A DNA stretch of 64,000 nt, from NCBI GenBank assembly GCA_012656075.1, contig JAAKBF010000345.1, forward strand, positions 115,986 to 179,985. Direction: 5' to 3'. Source of the DNA: Phytophthora hibernalis (Eukaryota; Oomycota; Peronosporomycetes; Peronosporales; Peronosporaceae). Made by a program: the position numbers and the translations under genes. A model generated the notes under the pieces. That model searched no databases. It saw only the letters and a list, made by a program, of their open reading frames with translations, and was not told the origin of the DNA. Of this stretch, positions 1 through 10,363 are shown in pieces (the stretch's first letter is position 1; each line of letters opens with the position of its first letter).

Positions 1-262
1 GCGTGTACAGCGAGTGAATGAGCCTCGTCTCCATCATTTTTTCCATTTCGGCACGCTCTCTCGCATTCTCCAAAAGCTCAGTCCACACGTTCGCTTGAGA
101 ATCTGGCACTGTGGTTACTGGAGTGCTTGCTGGAGTTGGTGTAGCAACAGGTTCAGTAACAGGTGTAGCAGTAGTAGCCTCTTGAAATGGCGTGCCGTCT
201 GTCAGCTGCTTCAAGAGTGCCTCCAGCTTCGAGTTGGCCAGATCGTCTGCCTGAGTTTGTTC
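1..262 (-). pseudogene. Partial coding frame at left edge (further glycosyltransferase copy or tail of the neighbour)
   Basis: On the minus strand this is one uninterrupted frame of about 87 codons running off the left edge. It has no start codon; the same frame meets two stops just upstream (275-280). The translation is Thr/Pro-rich, then charged and helical, with Met-Glu-Lys followed by an Ile-His pair, as in the stalk before the catalytic domain of the intact gene at 2565-4073. I infer either the stalk of a third tandem GT71-like copy that has lost its membrane anchor, or a tail joined to the 267-1897 frame through a length change near 268. The base composition is coding-like. Identity is uncertain because the downstream part lies outside the window. 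Confidence 0.4.
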
Positions 263-266
263 ATTT

Positions 267-1897
267 TCACTCGGTCATCAGGGCGTTGCGCTCCCACTCT
301 ACAGCAATGTCATGGAGACGCTGTCGAAGCAGCACACGCTGAACTTCCACCTCCGAAAATGGCACCCCGGTCACATCAAATGGGCATTCTTGTGGCAATT
401 CCCAATCGCTGAACGCGCCAGGATAGGAGTCTGCAACACGAGCTTTGGAGAAATACATCGCCTGCGAGGTCGGCCTGTACGTCATGATGGAATCGGAGTT
501 CAGATAGAGCAAGCTGGTACTGCTTTCGTTCTCCGGGAAGTACTGCGCCGCCTGACCACAGATCACCGATTTTTCATCTCCGTGATCCTTAAAATCACTA
601 CCAGCAGCGCCTACAGCGAAGTCCGAAAAAGCGTATTGTGTCTCAGCGAGTTCACAGGCCACGAAAAAAGCTCCTTATCACCGTACGAGGGTGGGCGGCC
701 AACATCATTGAGCGACACGAACGACGACAGTAGAATTGTAGCACGCGGCTGGCGCTTCTTGTTCCACAGCAACAGCGAGGAATCGAGCTGATGGCCACTG
801 CGTCCATTCCACACGTGGCTGTTCAGCAAAATGTCGCTCGGCTCGAACGGCAATGTCACATCGGACGCGGTTGTCGCCTTCGCACGCGGAATCGTAGGAA
901 GCTCGGAAGACGCTTACATCGGCCTTGGACAGATAATGTCGAAGCTCCGTGGTATTCGGTCGCGATGCCGGACGATAGCCCAGCGAGAAGTTCGTCTGGC
1001 TGATGCGATCGTTAAAAACAGCGTTCCTGTCTTGTCGAACTTGTCCGTCTCCCATAGAGGCATGGGAGTCTGCATCATGAGCGCATCGGCATCTACGAGC
1101 ATCACCTCTTCGAACCGCGAGTAAATCACGCCCAGCACCTTAATATCGAAAGACCGGAACTTGCGGTGGCACTCGTCCAAGTCGTTGCAGAAAATCGGTT
1201 TGCTCGAGTCCAGCAGACTCTTCTCCTTTGCTGCCAATTCGCACGCGTCATAGACGGAAACCTGTCCGAGCTGCCTGCTCTTCTTCTCGATCGTCTTCAC
1301 AAGCTTCGGGTCCAAGTCTCCGCAGTGCGGGATCTCCACCGGCAGCGTCACGCCAAGCGATCGCAGTTCCAGCAGCAGCGAAAGTCCCAGCGCCACGAGA
1401 TCGTCGAACAGTGGCAACACGACGCCGCGCTTCTCGCTGGTGCGTTGCGTGACGTTGCTGAGCGTGCAGCAGCTGCGTCTCGAGCTTCTTGAGTCTGTTC
1501 TCGTTCTCCATCTGCGCCGTTTCTTCAGCCTTGAGCTTCTCCGTCTCGAGTCGCAGTGCGTCGTCCTCCACGTCTGTTAATTGACTCGCTGGGGTTCCGA
1601 CGTGGGCTTGGGCTCGATCTTGTGCAGTAGCTCGGAGGCTTCGCTCTCGCTCAGGCGGTCCACGAAGTGCGTGAGCGACTTGACGTCCGCCGAGTTGTTG
1701 GCTTTGGCTACAGCGTCGTAAATGGCCTGCAAAGTGGCGGGACTGGCTGTGGAGCCGCCGCGCGTGGACGGAGAGGACGAGGGCGACGTGGTGAGCTGCC
1801 GCCACGTGAAGAGCACGTCGGAGAGCACGACCAGCACGCCCGCGGCCAGCAGCGCCACGATCCAGCGCAGCCGCACCGAGCCGAACGCGCGCGCCAT
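267..1897 (-). pseudogene. GT71-type alpha-mannosyltransferase-like gene, frame broken five times
   Basis: Predicted Golgi type II glycosyltransferase, paralogous along its whole length to the intact gene at 2565-4073. The start at 1897 is followed by a basic stretch and one hydrophobic anchor (Ile-Val-Ala-Leu-Leu...), then a Ser/Thr stalk, a charged helix, and the catalytic core with the metal-binding DxD motif (Asp-Ala-Asp, about 1090), the Pro-His-Cys-Gly-Asp loop and the Cys-Pro-Phe-Asp-Val-Thr C-terminal block. The frame changes near 1577, 1465, 1010, 835 and 668. Three of these (near 1594, 1009 and 670) are C or T runs that appear one base short; the other two need one base fewer or two more. 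An intact initiator-like element lies 36-52 bp upstream. I consider assembly errors at least as likely as a true pseudogene. The GT71 (MNN1) assignment rests on motif similarity. Confidence 0.7.
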
Positions 1898-1933
1898 GGC
1901 GTCAGGAGTGATGGTCTGCTTGGTGGCGAGCGC

Positions 1934-1949
1934 TAATGCGGAATGAGCT
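1934..1949 (-). promoter_or_regulatory. Oomycete initiator-like element
   Basis: The minus strand reads GCTCATTCCGCATTAG, an excellent fit to the oomycete core promoter initiator (TCATTYYNCAWTTT). It lies 36-52 bp before the start codon at 1897, the usual spacing, and supports that gene being transcribed. Confidence 0.6.
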
Positions 1950-2564
1950 CGGCAGGACGATGGCGGGGATAGACCGGCTCAACCCTATCCGGGCAATACC
2001 CCTGATAAATGGAAAGGCTCTGAATGCGACTATGACAGGGTATGTGAGGTTGCGGTAGTGAATGCATACAAAGGTCAATGAAAGCAACGGCTGGTATAGA
2101 TTATGGAAGGATGTAGCCATCACGTTAGCGATCGCCGGAAGCCGGGTTGTGTCCTTTTTCCAGGCGATCGTCTGGCAACTTGCCAGGTGGCGGAGCTTCG
2201 AGCAAGCGTCAAAGCTCGCCCCCACGATCCCACTTGCATCATCCACGTTTCGTGCAGCGAGAAGGAGGCGATGATCCTGTCATAATCTATGGATCACCTC
2301 GCAGTTAGATCACCTCGCAGTTGGATCACCTCGCAGTTGGGGAGGGGAGACTTTGGACTGTCGGTCTCCACCTTTTGACATCGGATCCTGTAGGATCCTG
2401 AGCCAATAATTTCAGGCGTGTCTGCCCAGTTGACGTCAGTGTGGTAACGCGTGTCCACTATTCTAAGCGTTGCGCTGCCAGATCTGGAGACGCAAAGACC
2501 TATTTTTACTGTTGTAGTACGTATGGATGGATATGTATTCGTTAAAAGTTCTATACCGTACCGC
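1950..2564. other. Intergenic stretch between the two mannosyltransferase-like genes
   Basis: No coding frame is supported here. The only structure I see is the 16-bp tandem repeat listed separately. The rest should hold the 3' flank of the 2565-4073 gene and the promoter of the 267-1897 gene. Confidence 0.5.
2291..2338. repeat. Three 16-bp tandem repeats
   Basis: The unit GGATCACCTCGCAGTT occurs three times in direct tandem at 2291-2306, 2307-2322 and 2323-2338; the middle copy starts with A. It lies in the 3' flank of the intact mannosyltransferase-like gene. No function is apparent. Confidence 0.85.
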
Positions 2565-4073
2565 TTACTCCATCCAAACTGTGGCGATCTCGTGGAAGCG
2601 CTGACGCAGTAGCATGCGGTCCTCCTGCGCGGAGGAAAAGCGCACGCCCGTGACGTCAAATGGGCACTCCTGCGGCAGGTCGCGCTCTACAAAGGAGCCT
2701 GCGTACACCTCGTACAGACGTGCCTGGCTGTAATACACGGGCTTCTTCTTGGGGTCGTACTCCATAATGGCGTCGCTGTTGAGGTAGAGCACGCTCGTGT
2801 TGGCTACAGCACTAGCGTCCGTGGGTTTGACAGGGTAGTAGTGCGAGGCGTGGCCGCAAACGACCGATTTGTTTGGCCCGTGGTCGCGGAAGTCCCAGCC
2901 CACGCCACCGACGCCGAAATCAGAGAATGAGTACTGGGTTTCGGCCAGCTCTGCGGCGATGAAAAATAGCTCCTTGTCACCGTACGACGGTGGCCGACCA
3001 ATGCCATTGAGGGCTGCAAAAGCCGCTAGTATGGCTGTGGCACGCGGCTGCCGCTTCTTGCTCCACAGCACTAATGAAGAGTCCATTTCGTGTCCCGCGC
3101 GGTGGTTCCACGAGTGGCTAGTCATCAGGTGCTCGCTGGGCGAGTAATTCTTGAGTTCTACCGGGATTTTGTTCTCACTCGTAGCCTTGGGTCGCTCAAT
3201 GTTACCCAAAGGTGCAAACGGAGACACATCAAAGCGCGAGAGGTACTGGTTCAGCTCGCTCACGTCAGCATTCCCGCGAACGCGGTTGCCCAGGAACATG
3301 TTGTCTTGGCTCAGTCGGTCGTGGAAGAACAGCGTGCCGGTGGTGCGGTACTTGTCCGTGTCCCACAGCGACATGGGGCTCTCGAAGAACAGCGTGTCGG
3401 CGTCCAGCAACATGATCTCGTCGAACTGCGAGAACGTCATGGCCAGCAGCTTGACGTCGAAGGACCGGTACGAGCGGTGGCAGTTGCGCAAGCTCTGGCA
3501 GAAGACCTTACGCGACGCGTCCAGCGTGCTGGCCGTCTGGGAAGCCAACTCACACACGTCGTAGAAGCGAATGACGCCCATATCCTCCTTCTCCAACACT
3601 GAGCGTTGTAGCGACTCCTTCAGGTCTCCGCAGTGCGGCACTTCAATGGGCAAATCCACGCTCATGGCTCGCAGCTCCATGATGAGGGACAGACCCAGTG
3701 TCGCGATGCCGTCGAACAGCGGCAGGACGATGCCGCGCTGCTCGGTCGTGCGCTGCGTCACCTGGTGGATCGTGTACACGAGCTGCTTCTCCATGCGCTG
3801 CACGTCCTCGGCCGAGAACTCGTCGCGCTCGTGTCTCGTGAGCGCCTCTCGGTCTCCGTCTCCATTGTCGTCCTTACGAGCGCCAAATGTATTGGAGTCT
3901 TTGGTGGTGGCATCCCCAGGATTCTCCCGCAGGCTGGCGAGATGCTCCTCAGCGCGTGCACGGGCGACGGACGTGGCGCGCCACGTGAAGACGAAGTTGG
4001 CGGAGACCACGAGCAGTCCGAGGACTCCCAGCACCAGCAGGAGCAGCAGGGGGCGCGGGACGCGTGGCGGCAT
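2565..4073 (-). CDS. GT71 (MNN1-like) alpha-mannosyltransferase, type II Golgi protein
   Basis: Intact 502-residue frame. I chose the ATG at 4073 because it puts a short basic N-terminus directly before the membrane anchor (Leu-rich, about residues 9-30, ending Phe-Val-Phe-Thr-Trp), matching the paralog at 1897; an ATG 26 codons further upstream would add an unmatched extension. After the anchor come an acidic stalk (to about residue 95) and the catalytic domain: Gly-Ile-Val-Leu-Pro-Leu-Phe, Pro-His-Cys-Gly-Asp-Leu, the DxD motif Asp-Ala-Asp in a Leu-Leu-Asp-Ala-Asp-Thr context (about residue 225), a His-Asp-Arg block and a C-terminal Cys-Pro-Phe-Asp-Val-Thr block. Family members add alpha-linked mannose (alpha-1,3 in yeast Mnn1) to glycans in the Golgi using GDP-mannose. 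Its tandem neighbour at 267-1897 suggests local duplication. Acceptor and linkage cannot be read from sequence. Confidence 0.8.
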   Translation of the reverse strand: MPPRVPRPLLLLLVLGVLGLLVVSANFVFTWRATSVARARAEEHLASLRENPGDATTKDSNTFGARKDDNGDGDREALTRHERDEFSAEDVQRMEKQLVYTIHQVTQRTTEQRGIVLPLFDGIATLGLSLIMELRAMSVDLPIEVPHCGDLKESLQRSVLEKEDMGVIRFYDVCELASQTASTLDASRKVFCQSLRNCHRSYRSFDVKLLAMTFSQFDEIMLLDADTLFFESPMSLWDTDKYRTTGTLFFHDRLSQDNMFLGNRVRGNADVSELNQYLSRFDVSPFAPLGNIERPKATSENKIPVELKNYSPSEHLMTSHSWNHRAGHEMDSSLVLWSKKRQPRATAILAAFAALNGIGRPPSYGDKELFFIAAELAETQYSFSDFGVGGVGWDFRDHGPNKSVVCGHASHYYPVKPTDASAVANTSVLYLNSDAIMEYDPKKKPVYYSQARLYEVYAGSFVERDLPQECPFDVTGVRFSSAQEDRMLLRQRFHEIATVWME

Positions 4074-4333
4074 GGCGTGAGGACTGCTGAAGGGCGAACG
4101 GCGGCCGCTGCGGGCTAGAGTTGGCAGCTCCGTATGGGCTCGGCGCTGCATTTCACACTGTTGCTTTTTATTTGCGATTTGAGTGGACTATTTCGACGGT
4201 CGGGGATTGGTGATTTTTTTAGCCAATGACGAACATGTGAGACCGTGGCTTTGCAGCTTCAACTTGCGCCGCTTGAGCTCTTTCACTTGGTCTCATTATC
4301 GAACCTGCCAAGTCAAGCCTAGAAGACCTCAAG

Positions 4334-4801
4334 ATGGCGACCACGTCTCCACCTTCGCTCGACACGGACGCTGGGGAGATGGACTCGATTCCGCGCGTGC
4401 GCTGGAGTCCCACGAACAACCGCTTCCACTACAACATGCCGGTGGCGGCCGAGCCGGGCGAGAAGGGCTTCGTGCTGATGCAGGAGGTGGAGCACGCCGA
4501 CTCGCCCAGTTCGCAGACGCTGCCGGCCAACGAGCGCCACCACCTGGAGGAGATGGAGCGCATCAACGGCCTCATCCACGACGTGGAGAACTCGGTGCAT
4601 CTGCGCGAGACGGTCAAGAAGCTGGAGCAGCAGCGCACGCACCACGACGAGTTCCACGAGCGCGTGGTGCAGGACGACGAGGAGAAGCCCCAGGCGCTGC
4701 GCAAGAAGGACAGCTTCCGACAGCGTCAGGCCCCCAAGCGGTCGTTCGAGGGCCAGCGACAGAAACCTGCGCGCACGGGTCGTCTGCAGCAGCCCAAGTA
4801 G
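4334..4801 (+). CDS. Small charged coiled-coil protein, unknown function
   Basis: Uninterrupted frame of 155 codons with an ATG in good context (AAG ATG GCG), divergent from the mannosyltransferase gene with about 260 bp between the starts. The product is hydrophilic: an N-terminal Ser/Thr/Pro segment, an aromatic patch (Val-Arg-Trp-Ser-Pro-Thr-Asn-Asn-Arg-Phe-His-Tyr, about residues 22-34), a charged helix with coiled-coil character (about 68-115) and a basic Arg/Lys/Gln tail. There is no signal peptide or membrane segment. Codon use is GC-rich like the housekeeping neighbours, and the overlapping frames on either strand look like shadows. I do not recognise the family. Confidence 0.65.
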   Translation: MATTSPPSLDTDAGEMDSIPRVRWSPTNNRFHYNMPVAAEPGEKGFVLMQEVEHADSPSSQTLPANERHHLEEMERINGLIHDVENSVHLRETVKKLEQQRTHHDEFHERVVQDDEEKPQALRKKDSFRQRQAPKRSFEGQRQKPARTGRLQQPK

Positions 4802-5065
4802 GCAAAGCAACGGCTCGGAGAGGGAGAGACGAGGAAACGTACAGAAACAAACAAGACGCCAACTTCCGCTCCCAGGTTGTAAACTATCGTGGGAGCCGAC
4901 ACAAGTTGCCCGTAGCAAATACAGTGCCAAGCTTCGTCATTCAGCAGCTTGATTTCGATTGTCGGTTTGGATCGCCAGAGAAATTTCCTTGACTGTCTGA
5001 ATAAAGATCGCGATACAGAAGTAACCAACAACTTGCGGTTGTTGTTCATATTGCTGAGGCCTTCT

Positions 5066-7589
5066 CTAGCTCCTCGGATTATTTGGACAACCTTCCTCAA
5101 GTAAGTGGCGTCGCCAACCTTTTTTGCCAAAAGCGATATCGTCGTGACACAGCGGACAGCGATTTGCGCGGTTCAACGGTGCTCGAGGAGGGCAGTCGTT
5201 CAAAGACACATGCCGCTCGTAGAACTTTGTGGTGATGGCTTCTCCACAGCGTGGACACTCGCGGTGATTCTGCTGCAGCTCACACTCACTCAGCAAATGC
5301 TCGTTCAAGGTCGCAATCTCAATCACCTGACCGCACATCTTGCATGGTGTGAGCATCTTGCACGAAGCCCAAAAGTGCTGGTCCAGGTAGTCCGAATCAA
5401 ACTTCTCGTCCACTACACCACAGAATGGACAGGTGTACTCATCTAGCGATTCCTCGTCGTCACTGCCACCAGCGTCGTCCACTTCATTTTCAGCTTCGTG
5501 CACCTTTTCTTCTCGCCTAGCAACGCTATTGCCATTGCCATTGTTTTTCACCACCACCGCCACCGCGGTGGCCTGACGCTTTAGCCGTTTCAGCTGCCTC
5601 GAAAGCTGCCTGATATTCCTCTAGCTGCTTCGGCCGAAGCGATTTCAAGTAGCCTTCCACCTCAGCACCTACGAGAAGGTATATCGACACAGTGATATCC
5701 TTGGCAGCGTCACGGATTTCTCGACTCTGATGAGCCAGACAGTTGCAGTCCTCCAGGAAACTCATGACGCCAGCTACCGAATAGTCGGTATCGGGGAGTA
5801 GCTCGAACTCAGCCAGCATCTTTTTGAGCACAACTAACCGGCCCTGTAAGAGCTTCAGTCCCAACGGCTTCTTGGAGCGCTTCATAAGGTGCGAAGTCAC
5901 AAACGCAACGCCTACATTTTTCGCAGCAGCAAGTCGTCCTAGCACTGCCGCGGCCTCGTCACGAACTTTAGCTTGTGACTCGCCAAGCTTGTTAATCAGT
6001 TGCGTCATGATATTACCGAGCTGCAGCACCACGCAGAGAGCCAATAGCAGTTAGCACCGTTTAGCAAGAAAAAAATCACACAGCAACAAGACGCACAATG
6101 TGACACATGTCGTCGTGGCGCACACGTGAGCCAAATGATACCATTCGGTTTAGCAAGCCGAAAGCAGAAAGGGCCACCTGAGCGATGCGGTCCCCGGCGC
6201 CACTTTGTGCAAGTGTGGAGCATACTTCCAGCAGCCGCATTGGCTCAACTGGGTAACTGTCCATTTCCATTGTGACCTTGCGGATCGCAGCGTCTCGGTG
6301 GTTCCATAAGTTGCTGTATACGCAGCGAGTGAAGAATGGACCAATGACAGCGATGAGCTCTTCGCTTTCCTTCGCAAGAGCTGGAGGGATCTCATCCGGA
6401 TCGGGCAGGTTTTCCGCGTCTGGGATGCCTCTAAAGTGCGGATTTTGACCGCCGTCCTCGCTTTCTTCCTGGTCAGCATAATCAGCACCACCTACCGGGT
6501 CGTTCTCGTTGCCACCGGGAAATCCTCCTTGCAGAGAACGTGACTGCCTTAGTGATCCATTTCCATCGCCGTAAAAACTTCCGCTCTTCCCGACGTGTGG
6601 CTGCTCCTCTGGATACATATCTCGCGGCGAAAAGTTGGACGATGAGCGCTGCATCTGTCCAATTCTCGGCAGCACTTGGCTTCTCGACGGCGATGGCGCC
6701 ACCACCGGAATCGGCAGAATCGGCTGCGTCTCATTACTCCCCACCGACGCCTCCAGCATCCCAATCTCGTGTTTGATCTTCTTGGCCAGATCGTAGTCCT
6801 CGTTCGCCACAGCTTCCTTCTTCTGGGTCTCGAGCCTCGCAAGTTGAAGTCCGATACTCTTGAGCTGCTCCTCCATCTGCTTCAGTCTTTTGGCCTGGTC
6901 ATAGTCTTCATTAGCCACTGCCTGATCCTTGGCCACTTGAATCTCTCGGATCCTCGCTGCAGTTTTAGCGTCGAAGCGCATATCAAAGCCCAGCTCATCA
7001 TTTCCGTTAGCTTTGACTTTGGGTCTCGGTTTAAGCCCCACTACTTCGTCCGTGGAGTGGCTAGGTAGTAGCTCTAAGGAGTCTCCACACACATTGACGG
7101 CCATGATGCCCACTTGGTTGTACAAATTGTGCTCGTTCACGTGACACGCGTGGATCCGCAGCTTGATCAGCGCTGCTTCCTGGTCAATGTGCACCGTCTT
7201 GAGCTCCCTAGCCAGGTAGTTGCTCTCGACGTTGGACTTGAGCGTCAGAAACCCTAGGCGAGAAAACCTCGTGGAATCTCCTTCAAACTCTAACTGTTTG
7301 GACACGAACAGCTCCATCTTGGTGGCGATATGGGTCTGATGGGACAGCAGCTGCACCTGAGTGACGCGACACAGTCCGTCCTGCAGCTGTAGCACTATCT
7401 CCTGCGGGTACGCGCAGTTCCTGCAGTTAACACGTTAAATAAGATTCCGTAGCAGTTAACTGCCGTGCTAAATAACTACCTGGCCGTCATGTAGCCCTGG
7501 CTGCGGGCCTCATGCTCGTCCAGATGCGAGGCCGGCCACGCCGCGTCCTCGCTCGAGCACGCCGCCACCGCGAATCGCAGCTTGCTCAT
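5066..7589 (-). CDS. CEP104: CEP104-like centrosomal/ciliary tip protein, three exons
   Basis: About 800 residues. Exon 1 (7589-7480) holds the ATG and ends GCC AG before GTAGTT; exon 2 is 7420-6082; exon 3 is 6020-5066. The introns (7421-7479, 6021-6081) are 59 and 61 nt, GT-AG, the second with a TGCTAAC branch site. Domains in order: an N-terminal jelly-roll (Pro-Gln-Glu-Ile-Val-Leu-Gln, then Ala-Arg-Glu-Leu-Lys and Tyr-Asn-Gln-Val blocks); a helical segment with two Ala-Asn-Glu-Asp-Tyr-Asp repeats around 6900 and 6800; a Ser-rich linker; a TOG-like helical domain spanning the second intron; and a C-terminal Cys2His2-like zinc-finger array (5100-5440). CEP104 binds tubulin and CEP97/CP110 at growing cilium tips, which fits flagellated zoospores. 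The frame changes once in exon 3 at 5544-5553 (one base extra or two missing), probably an assembly error. It shares a 193-bp divergent promoter with RTF1. Confidence 0.85.
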
Positions 7590-7782
7590 AATTTCCGTTA
7601 TAACGCGACTCGTCCCGTCTCCCTCGCTCCACGAACGTGTCACTATCCCGAACTCACTTGCCGTTTGTATTCCTTACAACACGCAAGTTTGTTTCAGTAC
7701 GCGAGTCCACGTTTGGCGTCAGTCGGTAATTTGCCACGCAGTCGAGAGGAGGAGGGAAACTGTAGTGTGGGGTTTGGAGCGC
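7590..7782. promoter_or_regulatory. Divergent promoter between CEP104 and RTF1
   Basis: 193 bp separate the two start codons, which face away from each other, so both promoters must lie here or overlap the 5' ends. On the RTF1 side CTCACTTGCCGTTT (about 7655-7668) loosely resembles the oomycete initiator. No TATA box is evident. Confidence 0.5.
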
Positions 7783-10051
7783 ATGGCCAAGAAGGTGGTC
7801 GAGAGCAGCGACGAGTCGGACGGCGGCCGCTCGAGCGCCTCGGGCTCCGTGAGTTCGCGCTCGCGCTCGGGTTCAGGCTCAGGCTCGGGCTCGGACTCTG
7901 GCAGCGGGTCGGGTTCGGGCAGCGGCTCGGGCAGCGGGTCGGGTTCGGGCAGCGGGTCCGGGTCTGGGTCTGATTCCGGTCGGGTACCGGGTCTGGGTCG
8001 GGTTCAGGCTCGGGCTCCGGCTCGGGCTCAGATTCGGTCTCAAATTCGCCGCAGAAGAAGAAGCTCAAGAAGCGCCGCACTCCAGCGCCCAAGAAGCCCA
8101 AGACACCAGCCAAGAGCCGTCGCAAGGGCGTGAAGAAGGAGGTGCAGGCACAGGCGAAGGCGGAGGCAGCGGCTGAGGCTGATGACGAGGCGGAATCAGA
8201 CGCCAAGAGACGCCGCGGCTCACTGCGCATCAAGGACGAGGAGGACGAGGACGAAGATGACGACGCCGACGTGGCCGGCCTCACCGAGGTGGAGAAGGAG
8301 AAGCGGCTGCTGGAGAAGTACGAGGCCAAGGAGAAGCGCAACAAGGAGAGAGAGCTCAAGAAACGGCTCGCAGCCTCGCAGGGTAAAGCTGAGGACGGCT
8401 TTTCCGAGGAGGACGGAGAGGAGAAGGAGCTGCCGTCGACAAGACGTGGCGGCCGCAACCGAGACAGTGATCGACGCAAAGAGGCACTGCACAATCTCAA
8501 GGCCAACAAGTCGAGCGACAAGAGCAGGTCCATCTTGAGCAACAGGTTCGGAGACGACGAGAGCTCAGACGAAGAAGGGGCAACAGGAGCGGACGCGACC
8601 TGGCTGAGAAGAGACGACGACGCAGGAGTTGCAGCGCGGAGGCACTGGACGCCGTCGCAGTCGAGGAGACGATGACGACGACTACAGTGACGAAGACAGC
8701 GACGGACGCAAACCCAAAGCTAAATCTGCGGATCTGGTGGCGGTGAAGCCGGCGGACGAGGAGGACCTGGCGACCATTCGACCTGAGGAGAACGTGCCGC
8801 TGAACTGGGACCAGGCCAACCACTACCTACTTAAGAGGAGAGCGTTCTTTGAGAAGCACTTCTTCGAGCCTTTCTTCCCGCAGCTCGTGCGTGGTGTGTA
8901 CGTGCGCGTCCCCATTGAGATGGTGGATGGCGAAATGGTCTACCGCTTCTGCGAGGTGGTGAACGTCTGCAAATTGGCGCGGAGCTACACTTTCCGTGGC
9001 GAGTCGACCCACACGGGGATTATCTGTGCGTTTGGCAAGAGCAGGCGCGAGTGGAAGTTGAGCGGCATTTCGGGCCATTCACTGCGCGAGCGGGAGTTCT
9101 TGCTGTGGCGAGCAGTGATGAACAAAGAGCGACTGCACTTCCCAACCCACGGCGAGGTCAAGCGCCTGTACTCGAAGAAGGAACGGATGATCACGCAACA
9201 TAATTACACGGAGACAGAAGTAGACGGAATGGTCAGGCGCAAGCAGGCTGTGGGCCTATCTTCCGTGTCGCTGGGTGTGCAGCGCGTGCGTCTGAGCGTG
9301 ATCTGCGCGCTGCTCAGGATATGAAGAACTTCGAGAAGGCTGTGGTGCTCGAGGAGCGTCTGCAGAAGCTGCTCGCCAAAAACGAAGAGCGCAAGAAGCA
9401 CAACTCGGATGACGTGCTCCGCATTAACGAGATCAATCGCCGTAATCGTGAGGCGAACATTCAGCAGGATCTTAACGCGCAGCAGCTCAATGATGCTATG
9501 AACCAGAAGATGACGAGCGCTGAGCGTCTGCAGTTCGTTCGTGCCAACCAGATGACGATGTACATGTCGAAGGATAAATTGGAGAAGAATTTGTTGGAGG
9601 GTAAGCTGATTAAGCTTGCTGACGGCCGTGTCATGACTTCGAACAAGCTGCACGTGGTGGAGGCACTTCCCGACGATCTGCTCGATAAGGTGAAGGGCGT
9701 AGGCGAGAAGAAGGCCACTGGAGACGGTCTGGAAATCGACATTGATCGCCTCTTGGCCAAGCAGCGTGAGCGCAAACAGAAGGATGCTGAGCGTATGGAA
9801 GCGAATCGCAAGGAGCGCGAGGGCCAGGTAGAGTTTGTGGGTGTTGCCCCACGAACGTGCAGGAGATGGCAAACGCTACTATCCGCATTAAGGACGATGA
9901 CGGCTCATGGATGACTCTACGTGCACCTGCGGAGATCATGAAAGAAAAGCAGAACAAGACTGTCGTCTCCGAGAAGGTCAAGGCCTCGCGCAAGGGTATT
10001 ACTGTCAAGGAATACTTCGACCGTGTGAAGAAGCGGCGTGTGGCACAGTAA
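7783..10051 (+). CDS. RTF1: RTF1, Paf1-complex subunit with Plus3 domain (frame broken several times)
   Basis: RTF1 is a nuclear subunit of the Paf1 elongation complex; its Plus3 domain binds phosphorylated Spt5 and its HMD region promotes H2B ubiquitylation. The sequence runs from ATG at 7783 through a Ser-Gly repeat (7850-8020), acidic and basic segments, the Plus3 domain (about 8790-9200, with Lys-Arg-Arg-Ala-Phe-Phe-Glu-Lys-His-Phe, Gly-Val-Tyr-Val-Arg and a Tyr-Arg-Phe-Cys-Glu-Val block) and C-terminal helices ending at TAA 10049-10051. The frame shifts near 7978, between 8575 and 8625, near 9250 and near 9851. At 7978 (GG), 9250 (GGG) and 9851 (CCCC) adding one base to the run restores the expected protein; the 8575-8625 change needs two missing bases or one extra. 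Intron signals are absent at these points. RTF1 is conserved and normally single-copy, so I read the breaks as assembly errors, not decay. Confidence 0.85.
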
Positions 10052-10363
10052 GCCTGAACTGCGCTGAAAAGGCAACGGACATACACGATGAGCCCGCTCC
10101 GGTAGTTTAGCAGAGGGCACCGTACTCTGTTGTCTGTACACGCGAGGATTGCCAGAAAATCAAACAAAAATGCACACTACAGATACTAACACTTTGCGAT
10201 TCAGTGCTGCATCTGTGCTTTGGAAGAGGAAGCGCTGCGCTCGTATTACGATTCAACAAACGGCAACGACAAAGGCATAGTCTTAGGTGTGCTTGATGGC
10301 GCAGCCGTACCTCTAAGTTACGAGGAAGGACGAAGATTCTATCGATGACCTTCGTCAAGTGCT
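10052..10363. other. Convergent intergenic stretch, RTF1 and bZIP 3' ends
   Basis: 312 bp between two genes that end towards each other. No coding frame is supported. It should contain both 3' UTRs and polyadenylation sites. Confidence 0.6.

Noticed and set aside
4183..4992. 269-codon plus frame and 203-codon minus frame around the small coiled-coil gene
   Set aside because: Both overlap the 4334-4801 frame, which has better codon use, a well-placed ATG and a natural protein composition.
7694..8542. Long minus-strand open frame (282 codons) opposite RTF1
   Set aside because: It is the antisense shadow of GC-rich, Ser/Glu/Lys-rich RTF1 coding sequence; its Ser/Arg/Pro composition mirrors the repeats and no domain is visible.
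7783..10051. Introns as the explanation for RTF1 frame changes
   Set aside because: No GT-AG pairs at the break points, and the protein is continuous when a single base is added to a homopolymer.
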